Shown piece after piece: positions 44,777 through 53,014 of a stretch of 64,000 nt of DNA. The first letter of the stretch is position 1, and the number at the start of each line of letters is the position of its first letter. A model generated the notes under the pieces. It made no database searches. It worked only from the letters and a program-made list of their open reading frames with translations, and was not told the origin of the DNA. The stretch comes from Dyella japonica DSM 16301 (lineage in GTDB: Bacteria; Pseudomonadota; Gammaproteobacteria; Xanthomonadales; Rhodanobacteraceae). The DNA is taken from contig NZ_JPLA01000006.1 in NCBI RefSeq assembly GCF_001010355.1, positions 50,181 through 114,180 of the forward strand, read 5' to 3'. Both the position numbers and the translations under genes were made by a program.

Positions 44777-44850
44777 GTGAGTGAAGAGGAGTGAGAAGTA
44801 AGAGGAAGCGTAAAGCCGCCCTTTCTCACTTCTCACTCCTCTTCACTCAC
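44777..44850. repeat. Second GTGAGAA-type long hairpin
   Basis: The left arm begins at 44777 and matches the complement of the right arm ending at 44850 for 23 bases without mismatch (GTGAGTGAAGAGGAGTGAGA + AGT), then a further AGA after one mismatch. The loop region contains AGGAAGCG, like the AGAAAGCG end of the repeat at 10199-10288. It lies between tonB and yqgE, both read rightward. Confidence 0.85.
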
Positions 44851-44879
44851 CCCTGGCTCTACGCGGCGCCTTCAGGGCA

Positions 44880-44892
44880 TACAATGCGGCCA
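44880..44892 (+). promoter_or_regulatory. -10-like box directly ahead of yqgE (leaderless candidate)
   Basis: TACAAT (44880-44885) lies 6 bases before the ATG at 44892, with no Shine-Dalgarno. It predicts a transcript starting at the AUG and separates yqgE from gshB-tonB. Confidence 0.45.
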
Positions 44893-45467
44893 TGGCTTCC
44901 CCACTATCCAGCCCGCAGTCTCTCGCCGGTCAGTTCCTGATCGCCATGCCCAGCCTGGCCGAGCCGCCGTTTTCGCGCGGCGTCGCTTTCATCTGCCAGC
45001 ACGATGAAGACGGTGCGGTCGGACTGCTGGTGAACCAGCTTTCCGAATACCGCCTGGGCGACGTGCTGACCCAGATGAAACTCGAATGCAGCGACCTCGA
45101 GCTCGCCGATGCGCCGGTACTGATCGGCGGCCCGGTGCAGCAGGAGCGCGGCTTCGTGCTGCATCGCGAGCCCGGTCACTGGGAATCGAGTTACCGCATC
45201 AACGACGAGTGGTCGGTGACCACCTCGCGCGACATCCTGGTCGCCATGGCCCATGGCGAAGGTCCGCGCCTGGCCATGATGGCGCTGGGCTATGCCGGCT
45301 GGAGCGCGGGCCAGCTGGAGCAGGAACTGAAGGACAACACCTGGCTGACCGTCGAAGCGAGCGAGCGCGTGATCTTCCACACACCGCTCGAAGAGCGCTG
45401 GAGCGCCGCCGCCGGCCTGGTCGGGGTCGACCCGCTGCAGCTGCCGGGCTACGCGGGACACGCATGA
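44892..45467 (+). CDS. yqgE: UPF0301 protein YqgE/AlgH
   Basis: A 191-residue cytoplasmic protein with the family patterns LAGQFLIAMPSLAEPPFSRGV, GAVGLLVNQ, LIGGPVQQERGFVLH, and MALGYAGWSAGQLEQELKDN followed by WL. The molecular role is unsettled; in Pseudomonas AlgH affects alginate expression. It overlaps ruvX by ATGA, and the pair yqgE-ruvX is conserved across gammaproteobacteria. Confidence 0.92.
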   Translation: MASPLSSPQSLAGQFLIAMPSLAEPPFSRGVAFICQHDEDGAVGLLVNQLSEYRLGDVLTQMKLECSDLELADAPVLIGGPVQQERGFVLHREPGHWESSYRINDEWSVTTSRDILVAMAHGEGPRLAMMALGYAGWSAGQLEQELKDNTWLTVEASERVIFHTPLEERWSAAAGLVGVDPLQLPGYAGHA

Positions 45468-45898
45468 GCTGTGTGTTTGGTTTCGACTACGGCAGTCGCC
45501 TGATCGGCGTGGCCGTCGGCAATCGATTCACCGGAAGCGCGCGCGGACTGGCCGCCATTGCGGTGCGCGAGGGCGAGCCCGACTGGTCGACGCTCGACAC
45601 ACTGCGCAAGGAATGGATGCCCGACACCCTGGTGGTCGGCCTGCCGCTCACCCTCGATGGCGAGGAGCAGCCCGCCAGCAAGGGCGCCCGTCGCTTCGCC
45701 GACAAACTCAACCAACGCTACCAACTGCCGGTGCAGCTCACCGATGAGCGCTACAGTTCGCAGGAAGCCGCGCAGCGCTTCGCCAGTGCGCGCGCGGCAG
45801 GCCTGAAGAAAAAGCGCGATGCTGCCACGATCGACGCCGAAGCCGCCGCCGTGATCCTCGAGCGCTGGCTGGCTACTCCCGACTCCACCGGACCCTAA
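45464..45898 (+). CDS. ruvX: Holliday junction resolvase-like protein (pre-16S rRNA processing nuclease)
   Basis: A 144-residue RNase H-fold YqgF/RuvX protein: FGFDYGSRLIGVAVGN with catalytic Asp near residue 8, VVGLPLTLDGEE, LTDERYSSQEA and the final DAATIDAEAAAVILERWL with the second acidic residues. It is implicated in 16S rRNA 5'-end maturation. Overlaps yqgE by 4 bases; pyrB follows 19 bases later, an order known in other gammaproteobacteria. Confidence 0.92.
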   Translation: MSCVFGFDYGSRLIGVAVGNRFTGSARGLAAIAVREGEPDWSTLDTLRKEWMPDTLVVGLPLTLDGEEQPASKGARRFADKLNQRYQLPVQLTDERYSSQEAAQRFASARAAGLKKKRDAATIDAEAAAVILERWLATPDSTGP

Positions 45899-45917
45899 GC
45901 ACGGACTTCCGCCCGCC

Positions 45918-46844
45918 ATGAGCTCTCGCCTGCGCCACCTCACCACCCTGGAACACCTGCCCCGCGAGACCATCGAGCGCCTGCTCGATCGCGCCGAGTC
46001 GATGCGCGAAGGCTGCGCCCACGGCACGCGCAAGCTGGAGCTGCTGTCGGGCCGCACCATCCTCAACCTGTTCTTCGAACCGTCCACGCGCACGCGCACC
46101 TCGTTCGAACTGGCCGCGCGACGCCTCAGTGCCGACGTGATCAATTTCGACATCGGCTTCTCCTCCACCAGCAAGGGCGAGGCGCTGTTCGATACGCTGC
46201 ACACGCTGGAGGCGATGCACCTGGATGCGATCGTGGTGCGCCATAAAGTCAGCGGCACGCCTGAAGAAATGGTGCGTCATGCGATGAGCGGCGTGTCGGT
46301 GATCAATGCGGGCGACGGCAATCGCGCGCATCCCACCCAGGGCCTGCTCGACGTGCTGACCATCCGCCAGCACCGGCCGGATTTCAGGCAACTCACGGTG
46401 GTGATCTGCGGCGACGTGAAGCACTCGCGCGTGGCGCGTTCGGACGTCCATGCGCTCAAGGCGATGGGCGTGAAAGAGATCCGCCTGTGCTCGCCCAGCG
46501 CGCTGATGCCGGAAGAGTCTGAATTTCCCGGCTGCGTGATCACCGATGATTTCGACGCCGCCATCGAGGGCGCCGACGTGGTCATCATGCTGCGCCTGCA
46601 GAAGGAGCGCATGGCGGTGACCGACCTGCCCGACGAGGCGGCCTACTTCAGCCGCTACGGCCTGGACAACCGCCGCCTCGCCCGCGCCGCCAAGGCCGCC
46701 CTGGTGATGCATCCGGGCCCGCTCAACCGCGGCATCGAGATCGCCCCGGAAGTGGCCGACGGCCCGCAGTCGCGCATCCTCGAGCAGGTCGGCAACGGCG
46801 TGTTCGTGCGCATGGCGGTACTGGCTGAGGTGCTGGGCCGCTAG
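45918..46844 (+). CDS. pyrB: Aspartate carbamoyltransferase catalytic subunit
   Basis: Catalyses carbamoyl phosphate + aspartate to carbamoyl aspartate in pyrimidine synthesis. The 308-residue chain has the carbamoyl-phosphate motif FFEPSTRTRTSFELAARRL near residue 53, GDGNRAHPTQGLLD near 132 and MVHPGPLNRGIEI-type MHPGPLNRG near the C-terminus. No pyrI or pyrC' pseudo-dihydroorotase is adjacent. It is the third gene of yqgE-ruvX-pyrB. Confidence 0.95.
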   Translation: MSSRLRHLTTLEHLPRETIERLLDRAESMREGCAHGTRKLELLSGRTILNLFFEPSTRTRTSFELAARRLSADVINFDIGFSSTSKGEALFDTLHTLEAMHLDAIVVRHKVSGTPEEMVRHAMSGVSVINAGDGNRAHPTQGLLDVLTIRQHRPDFRQLTVVICGDVKHSRVARSDVHALKAMGVKEIRLCSPSALMPEESEFPGCVITDDFDAAIEGADVVIMLRLQKERMAVTDLPDEAAYFSRYGLDNRRLARAAKAALVMHPGPLNRGIEIAPEVADGPQSRILEQVGNGVFVRMAVLAEVLGR

Positions 46845-46955
46845 GCCCGCCCTGGGGCGTCAGGCCGCGGCCCGGAAGGGCTTCAGGTCACCGCGAGATG
46901 CCGCGAATGCAGGCATAATGCGCGGCGCAACACCACTTCACTCAAGGGATTAGAC

Positions 46956-48719
46956 ATGCGATCGACGACGCGCATTGCCGCGCTGGGCCTCGCCGGCGTC
47001 TTGCTGGCTGCATGCCATCACAAGGACAAGGACGCTCCGCTGGCCTTCGTACCGGCCGATACGCCGTACGTGGTGGCCAACCTCGACGTGCTCGACGACG
47101 ACACGCGCAAGGCGCTGCTCGCCCAGGCCGATGCCCAGCTGCCGTCGGAACTGGTCCAGCTGCGCTCCGCCGCCGACGAAATGGCGGAAAAGGACCCCGA
47201 CCTGTCGCGTCTGCTCAAAGCGCTGATCGCCGAGCTGGACGGCAAGAGCATCGAGGCGTTCGCGCAGAATGCGGGCCTCAACATCAAGGGACGCTCGGCC
47301 GTGTACGGCCTGGGTCTCTCGCCGGTCGCCCGCTTCGAACTGGTCGATCCCAAGGCGTTCGATGCCTTCGTGGCTCGCCTGGAAGCGGCCTACGGCAAGC
47401 CGTTCGACACCGCCACGGTCGGTGGCCTGAGCTATCGCAAGCATGTCACCGCCGATAGCGGCCTGCAGGTGGTGATGGCCGAGGTCGGCAAGCAGGCGGT
47501 TGCCGCCATCCTGCCCGCCGATGCACCCGAAGCCACGCTGCGCCTGGCCTTCGGCCTGGATCGTCCGGAGAAGAATCTGCAGGACGACGGTCGCCTGGAG
47601 AAGCTCGCCAAGGCGAAGGATTACCAGCCCTGGGCGATCGGCCAGGTCGATCTGGCCCGCCTGCTGCCGCTCGCGGCCAGCGGCAAGGATCCGCTGTTCA
47701 ATACCCTGATCAAGGCGCACGCCGAGGCCGAATCGGCCAAGACGGGCGAACCGGTGTCCAACCAGCTGAAGGTCTCGCCGGCCTGCGAAAGCGAAGCCGT
47801 GCGCATCGCCTCGCGCGTGCCGTCGGTGAGCTTCGGCTACACCAAGCTCGATGAGAAGCACCAGAACATCCGCTGGGATGTTGCCTTGGCCGACGACGTC
47901 ACCAAGGCGTTCAGTGGCCTGAAGGTGGAGCTGCCGGGCCTCGGCGCCGCTGGCACCGCGCCGTTCGACATCAGCCTGGCCGTGCCCATCGTGCAGCTGC
48001 GCAGCTTCTGGGGCGCACAGGCCGAAGCGGTGGCGGCCAAGCCGTTCACCTGCCCCTCGCTGGTCGAACTCAACGAAGGCTTCGCCAAGATCGGCCTGAT
48101 GACGCAGCAGGCGGCCGTGCCGCCGATCGGCGACCTGCTCGGCCTGCGCGTGGCGCTGGACAGTTTCGAACCCGGCAGCAGCGATGCCATGCCGAAGTTC
48201 AGCGGCCGCATCCTGATCGGCACCTCCAATCCGGCCGGCCTGCTCGCCATGGCGCAGATGGCCGCTTCGGGTCTGCAGCAGGTGAAGCTGAGCACCGACG
48301 GCAAGCCGGTGGCGCTGCCGGCCGAACTGACCGCGCCGCTGGGCGCACCGGCGTGGGTCGCGATGGGTCCCAAGGCGCTCGCCGTGGCCGTGGGCCAGGG
48401 CGAAGACGTGAAGCTGGGTGAGCTGCTCAACGCTGCCAGCGGCGACGCCGGCCGCATGGGCCGACTCAGCCTGAGTGGCGACATGTATCAGGCCTGGGTG
48501 AAGGCGATGGCGCAGAAGGCCGCGCATATCGCCGAGATCACCGCAGCTTCGCAGTCGGACGACCCGGAAGCTCAGGCCAGCGCCAAGGCGGCGGCCGAGC
48601 GCTCCAAGGCGCAGTTCGAATCCATGCAGGCGCAGGCCGCACGCATCAAGTCGCTCAACGGCGAAGTGCATGTGGAAAGTGCCGGACTGGTGATCACCAG
48701 CCAGACCGAACTGAAGTAA
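46956..48719 (+). CDS. Large lipoprotein, unknown function (DUF3352-like start)
   Basis: The 587-residue product has a lipoprotein signal (LGLAGVLLAACHHK, lipidated Cys20) and then FVPADTPYVVANLDVLDD, a pattern seen at the start of DUF3352-type proteins. The remainder is alternating alpha/beta with two similar halves (GRSAVYGLGLSPVARFEL and VPSVSFGYTKLDEKHQ regions) and a C-terminal Ala/Gln/Lys helix (residues about 545-580). No catalytic motif is visible. AAGGGA lies 6 bases before the ATG, and CATAAT at 46913-46918 may be its -10 box. Followed by a strong terminator. Confidence 0.72.
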   Translation: MRSTTRIAALGLAGVLLAACHHKDKDAPLAFVPADTPYVVANLDVLDDDTRKALLAQADAQLPSELVQLRSAADEMAEKDPDLSRLLKALIAELDGKSIEAFAQNAGLNIKGRSAVYGLGLSPVARFELVDPKAFDAFVARLEAAYGKPFDTATVGGLSYRKHVTADSGLQVVMAEVGKQAVAAILPADAPEATLRLAFGLDRPEKNLQDDGRLEKLAKAKDYQPWAIGQVDLARLLPLAASGKDPLFNTLIKAHAEAESAKTGEPVSNQLKVSPACESEAVRIASRVPSVSFGYTKLDEKHQNIRWDVALADDVTKAFSGLKVELPGLGAAGTAPFDISLAVPIVQLRSFWGAQAEAVAAKPFTCPSLVELNEGFAKIGLMTQQAAVPPIGDLLGLRVALDSFEPGSSDAMPKFSGRILIGTSNPAGLLAMAQMAASGLQQVKLSTDGKPVALPAELTAPLGAPAWVAMGPKALAVAVGQGEDVKLGELLNAASGDAGRMGRLSLSGDMYQAWVKAMAQKAAHIAEITAASQSDDPEAQASAKAAAERSKAQFESMQAQAARIKSLNGEVHVESAGLVITSQTELK

Positions 48720-48744
48720 CTCCGCCATCGCGACGGAGACCAAA

Positions 48745-48772
48745 CGGGGCGCCTGGGCGCCCCGTTTTTTTT
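48745..48772 (+). terminator. Intrinsic terminator of the lipoprotein gene
   Basis: CGGGGCGCC (48745-48753) pairs with GGCGCCCCG (48756-48764), followed by eight T residues. It begins 26 bases after the stop codon. Confidence 0.92.
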
Positions 48773-48788
48773 GCGCCATGAGCGGCGA

Positions 48789-49538
48789 TCACTGGGAGAT
48801 GTCGAAGACGCACAGGGCCGCGCCTTGGCTATGGCAGCTGGTTTCGCGTGCGAATACCGCGCGTGCCCCCACCGACTCGGCCAGCAAGCCTTCGATGAAA
48901 CCGCAGAAAAAACGGCCGCCGGACGCGCCGCCCGGCTGGCATAGCGGACAGGCCTTCACATGCAACTGGTGACCTTCATGATCGACGTTCACCAGCACGC
49001 GTAGCGCCGGCAAGGCGATGCGGCGTATCGCATCGGACAGACTCAACCTGGCGCTCAGGGCAAAATCCCGCTTGAACACCCAGCTGCCGGTACGCCTGCC
49101 CGCGAGATAGAGCGACGCATCGCGCGCCTCTTCCGCCACTGCGTATTCCAGGTTGATCAACCAGGGAAAGATGCGCGGATAGTCCTTCGCCATATTCGGC
49201 AGCATCCGCTCCACGCGGGCGACGTCCGCACTGGCGGCCATCACCCGGATGGGAGTCGGCGCAGGCTCGGTCGCACTGGCGGCACTCTCACGGAGCGGCA
49301 CCAGTACAGGTCGCAGCGATTCGAAGCTGAGCACACGCGGATGGCTGCCCAGGGCCTCTTCCAGCGCCAGCTGCCGGTCATCCGGCCCGCTCAGCAGCAG
49401 CGTGAGGCAGGCGCCTCGTGCTTCCTGCACCAGGCGTTGGCGCAGCAGCACGTGGCCGTACTGCGCCACCACACGGCCAAGCTCGACCAGCAGCCCATCC
49501 TTACGCTCGGAAACGACCCGAACTTCCATCTCGGCCAT
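48789..49538 (-). CDS. V4R-domain protein with an N-terminal ACT-like region
   Basis: A 249-residue cytoplasmic protein. The C-terminal 75 residues form a V4R (4-vinyl reductase) domain, with Cys197 and Cys200 (CPLCQP), GRFFCGFIEGLLAESVG and ETSCHSQGAALCVFDI (Cys235, Cys243); V4R domains bind small aromatics, bile-type molecules or metal. The N-terminal 75 residues (MEVRVVSERKDGLLVELGRV) look like an ACT-type regulatory fold, which is less certain. There is no helix-turn-helix, AAA+ or enzymatic domain, unlike XylR/DmpR. ATG 49538 has GGGGGGA upstream; longer starts were rejected. Confidence 0.72.
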   Translation of the reverse strand: MAEMEVRVVSERKDGLLVELGRVVAQYGHVLLRQRLVQEARGACLTLLLSGPDDRQLALEEALGSHPRVLSFESLRPVLVPLRESAASATEPAPTPIRVMAASADVARVERMLPNMAKDYPRIFPWLINLEYAVAEEARDASLYLAGRRTGSWVFKRDFALSARLSLSDAIRRIALPALRVLVNVDHEGHQLHVKACPLCQPGGASGGRFFCGFIEGLLAESVGARAVFARETSCHSQGAALCVFDISQ

Positions 49539-49946
49539 GATTCCCCCCGAAATCAAGCCAGCACAGATTTGTGCTACGCCTCGCAAATCTGCCGTATAGC
49601 CGTCTATTCTACAAGGTGAATATTCGATTTGGCGGCATGGCTCACAGACGGTTTTGCTCAATCGTTCCACAGGACCCTTCATCAACGTCAGCGCGCGGAA
49701 AGCTACTTCACGCTTCCTCACGAGCCCATTGTGATGGGCATCACAGCTGCCACGATCTTAGTCGCGCCAACACCGTTCCAACACATCCATGACATCGCCT
49801 TGGCATGCGTAATCGCGTGCTGAACGAGATCTCCTGCCAGCCATGATTGATTCATGCCCAAGCTGTTTGGATGAAGTCACGGATGCCGCGGCGAGCGGCA
49901 ACCGTCTGTCTTATGGACAGCGATTCCCCACCACAGGAGATTCCCC
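49539..49946. other. Divergent intergenic region between the V4R and BON genes
   Basis: 408 bases with no convincing gene. Base composition is less GC-rich than the flanking genes. Promoters for both neighbours must lie here, but no clear hexamer pair could be chosen. Confidence 0.5.
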
Positions 49947-50309
49947 ATGCGCATGAACAACCTGTTCCGCAAGACGCTGATCGCCGCTGGTCTGGTGGCT
50001 GCCTTCTCGGCCATGCCTGTCGCACAGGTTGCCGCCCAGGACGCCATGCAGAAGTCGTCGGACAACCAGACCGTGCCGGACAAGACGGCCGATACCTGGA
50101 TCACCACCAAGGTGAAGTCGGAGCTGGCGACGACCAAGAACGTCAAGAGCACCGATATTTCGGTGACCACGATGGACGGCGTGGTGACGCTGACCGGCAC
50201 CGCCAGCAGCTCGGCCGAAAAGGCCAAGGTCGAGGGCGTGGCCAAGAAGGTGAAGGGCGTGAAGAGCGTCGATGCCAGCGGCCTGACCGTCGCCGATACC
50301 GCGAAGTAA
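49947..50309 (+). CDS. Periplasmic BON-domain protein (OsmY-like)
   Basis: A 120-residue protein with a signal peptide cleaved near AQVAAQ and a single BON domain (WITTKVKSELATTKNVKSTD, VTTMDGVVTLTGTASSSAEK, VKGVKSVDASGLTV). BON domains bind phospholipid or envelope surfaces and occur in osmotic/stress proteins such as OsmY, which has two. AGGAGA lies 6 bases before the ATG. Monocistronic with a strong terminator. Confidence 0.88.
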   Translation: MRMNNLFRKTLIAAGLVAAFSAMPVAQVAAQDAMQKSSDNQTVPDKTADTWITTKVKSELATTKNVKSTDISVTTMDGVVTLTGTASSSAEKAKVEGVAKKVKGVKSVDASGLTVADTAK

Positions 50310-50341
50310 GCCCCGCCGGCCTAATGGTGGCCGCCGAAACG

Positions 50342-50372
50342 AAGAAGGAGCCCGCGTGGGCTCCTTCTTTTC
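50342..50372 (+). terminator. Intrinsic terminator of the BON-domain gene, also facing pilU
   Basis: A perfect 12-bp stem AAGAAGGAGCCC (50342-50353), loop GCGT and complement (50358-50369), followed by TTC. It starts 32 bases after the stop. The left-arm A residues give it some activity on the opposite strand. Confidence 0.88.
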
Positions 50373-50391
50373 TTGCATCGTTACGCCGACC

Positions 50392-51558
50392 TCAGCGGTG
50401 CAACAGGCCACCGCCGAAGTTCTGCGAGTCCTTGGTCTCTTCCAGCTCCACGCCGTCCAGGCCTTGCGACAAGGTGTGTGCATCGCCGCCCTGGGCAAGC
50501 TTGATGCGCAGACGCACTTCGTTGGAGCTGTCCGCGTGGCGCAGGGCATCCTCGTAGGAGATCTCGCCGGCGTGATAGAGCTCGACCAGGCTCTGGTCGA
50601 AGGTCTTCATGCCTAAGTTGGTCGATTCCTTCATCACTTCCTTGAGCTTGTGGATCTCGCCCTGGCGGATGTAATCCTGCACCAGCGGCGTACCCAGCAG
50701 CACTTCCACCGCCACGCGACGCGCCTTGCCGTCGGGCGTGGGAATCAGCTGCTGCGCCACCACGCCCTTGAGGTTGAGCGACAAGTCCATGAACAGCTGG
50801 GAGCGGCGATCTTCCGGGAAGAAGTGCAGGATGCGGTCCATCGCCTGGTTGGCGTTGTTTGCATGCAGCGTGCACAGGCACAGGTGACCGGTTTCGGAGA
50901 AGTTGATCGCGTGCTCCATCGTTTCACGCGTACGCACTTCGCCGATCATGATCACGTCGGGCGCCTGGCGCAGGGTGTTCTTCAGCGCGTTGTCCCAGCT
51001 GTCGGTATCGATGCCCAGCTCGCGCTGCGTGATGATGCAGCCCTCGTGCTTGTGCACGTATTCGATCGGGTCTTCGATGGTGATGATGTGGCCGGTCGAG
51101 TTGGCGTTGCGGTAGCCGATCATCGAGGCCAGCGAGGTGGACTTACCGGTACCGGTACCGCCCACGAAGATGATGATGCCGCGCTTGGTCATCGCCAGCT
51201 GTTTGATCACCGGCGGCAGGCTCAGCTCCTCGATGGTCGGGATCTTCGACTCGATCCGGCGCAACACCATGCCCACGCAGTTGCGCTGGTAGAAGCACGA
51301 CACGCGGAAGCGGCCCACGCCCTGCGCCGAAATGGCGAACTGGCACTCGTGGGTCTTTTCGAACTCTTCGCGCTGCGAGGGCGTCATCACGTTCAGCACC
51401 ATGTCGCGCGACTGCTGCGCGGACAGCGGGCTCTGGGTGATCGGCACGACGCGTCCCTGCACCTTCATCGACGGCGGCACGCCGGCCGTGATGAACAAGT
51501 CGGAGGCCTTCTTGTGCACCATCAACTTGAGGAAGGAGGTGAAATCGAAGTCGCTCAT
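50392..51558 (-). CDS. pilU: Type IV pilus retraction ATPase PilU
   Basis: A 388-residue PilT/PilU-family hexameric ATPase. It shows an N-terminal PAS-like domain, Walker A FVGGTGTGKST, Asp box TIEDPIEYVH, Walker B VIMIGEVRTRETMEHAI and His box TGHLCLCTLHANNA. The C-terminal tail after EVRLRIKLAQG is longer than PilT and typical of PilU. It acts with PilT in pilus depolymerisation and twitching. It lies 109 bases downstream of pilT. Confidence 0.94.
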   Translation of the reverse strand: MSDFDFTSFLKLMVHKKASDLFITAGVPPSMKVQGRVVPITQSPLSAQQSRDMVLNVMTPSQREEFEKTHECQFAISAQGVGRFRVSCFYQRNCVGMVLRRIESKIPTIEELSLPPVIKQLAMTKRGIIIFVGGTGTGKSTSLASMIGYRNANSTGHIITIEDPIEYVHKHEGCIITQRELGIDTDSWDNALKNTLRQAPDVIMIGEVRTRETMEHAINFSETGHLCLCTLHANNANQAMDRILHFFPEDRRSQLFMDLSLNLKGVVAQQLIPTPDGKARRVAVEVLLGTPLVQDYIRQGEIHKLKEVMKESTNLGMKTFDQSLVELYHAGEISYEDALRHADSSNEVRLRIKLAQGGDAHTLSQGLDGVELEETKDSQNFGGGLLHR

Positions 51559-51667
51559 GGGAACCCCCGCAAATCGTGAATAGCAAACAGCCAATGGGAA
51601 GAGCAGGAACGATGCAGGCTGGAGTAACCCGTTGTGCTTGGATGGTTCCCCAACGCCTCTTCCCTAG

Positions 51668-52708
51668 TTACCCCTTGAAGATGTCCTTGTTGCGCGCATA
51701 GCCCAGCGCCTGCTGGCGCGTCACCAGGCCGCGCTTCACCAGGTCCTGCAGGTTCTGGTCGAGCGTCTGCATGCCGTGCTGCTGACCGGTCTGGATGGAC
51801 GAGTACATCTGCGCCACCTTGTCCTCGCGGATCAGGTTACGGATCGCGGGGATGCCCACCATGATCTCGTGCGCGGCGATACGTCCGCCGCCCACCTTCT
51901 TCAGCAGCGACTGCGAAATCACCGCGCGCAGCGACTCGGACAGCATCGAGCGCACCATCGGCTTTTCGCCGGCGGGGAACACGTCGATGATGCGGTCGAT
52001 GGTCTTGGCGGCCGAGCTGGTATGCAGCGTGCCGAACACCAAGTGGCCGGTTTCCGCCGCGGTCAGCGCCAGTCGGATGGTTTCCAGGTCGCGCAACTCG
52101 CCGACCAGCACATAGTCGGGATCTTCGCGCAGTGCCGAACGCAGCGCCTCGTTGAAGCCGTGCGTGTCGCGATGCACTTCGCGCTGGTTGATCAGGCACT
52201 TCTGCGAGGTGTGCACGAATTCGATCGGATCCTCGATGGTGAGGATGTGGCCGTATTCGTTCTTGTTGATGTGGTCGACCATCGCTGCCAGCGTGGTGGA
52301 CTTGCCCGAACCGGTGGGTCCGGTCACCAGGATCAGGCCCTGCGGCTGCTCGATCAGCTCGCGGAACACGGCCGGCGCGGCCAGGTCTTCCAGCGTGAGC
52401 ACTTCGGACGGAATGGTACGGAACACCGCACCGGCGCCGCGGTTCTGGTTGAACGAGTTGACGCGGAAGCGCGCGAGGCCGGGGATCTCGAAGGAGAAGT
52501 CGACCTCGAGGAATTCTTCGTAGTCGCGTCGCTGCTTGTCCGACATGATGTCGTAGATCAGCGAGTGGACCTGCTTGTGCTCGAGCGCGGGGATATTGAT
52601 GCGGCGAACGTCGCCGTCCACGCGGATCATCGGCGGCAGGCCGGCGGACAAGTGCAAGTCCGAGGCCTTGTTCTTCACCGAGAAGGCAAGCAGTTCGGCG
52701 ATATCCAT
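51668..52708 (-). CDS. pilT: Type IV pilus retraction ATPase PilT
   Basis: A 346-residue ATPase (P. aeruginosa 344): Walker A VTGPTGSGKSTTLA, Asp box TIEDPIEFVHTS, Walker B YVLVGELRDLETIRLAL, His box TGHLVFGTLHTSSAAKTIDR and the AIRNLIRE motif required for retraction. AAGGGGA lies 7 bases before ATG 52708. Its output is modulated by the Pil-Chp system encoded 9 kb away. Divergent from proC; the yggS gene found between pilT and proC in Pseudomonas is not present. Confidence 0.95.
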   Translation of the reverse strand: MDIAELLAFSVKNKASDLHLSAGLPPMIRVDGDVRRINIPALEHKQVHSLIYDIMSDKQRRDYEEFLEVDFSFEIPGLARFRVNSFNQNRGAGAVFRTIPSEVLTLEDLAAPAVFRELIEQPQGLILVTGPTGSGKSTTLAAMVDHINKNEYGHILTIEDPIEFVHTSQKCLINQREVHRDTHGFNEALRSALREDPDYVLVGELRDLETIRLALTAAETGHLVFGTLHTSSAAKTIDRIIDVFPAGEKPMVRSMLSESLRAVISQSLLKKVGGGRIAAHEIMVGIPAIRNLIREDKVAQMYSSIQTGQQHGMQTLDQNLQDLVKRGLVTRQQALGYARNKDIFKG

Positions 52709-53014
52709 CTGGTTTCCCCTTGAACCCAATCATCTGGATGGCAAACGCCCGGGCGGGAGGCGGTTTTCCCCAGACGCGGCAACGCGGCGCATAGGCGCCG
52801 AGCCGTGCGACAGGTCCGTTCCCCGTTCCCAAGCTGCTGGCCGATACTACTCGCCGCGCGGGCCGCGCCACCAGTCTTTCGTTTGGCCGTAAGCCGCAAA
52901 CTGCGGACCAGGTTCGAAGTTGCAGCCCAAAGCGGCCACGGGCTCTGCACTTCCGCCACAGGACGGGCGGCCCCGGCCTCCGGTAAGGTACGGACCCATC
53001 AGCGAGGACCCTGC
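52709..53014. other. Divergent intergenic region between pilT and proC
   Basis: 306 bases. No gene and no recognisable yggS remnant in any frame. It should contain the pilT and proC promoters. Confidence 0.5.

Noticed and set aside
46956..48779. A 609-codon minus-strand open frame opposite the large lipoprotein
   Set aside because: No signal, domain or ribosome-binding site; the plus-strand frame has a lipobox, a ribosome-binding site and its own terminator.
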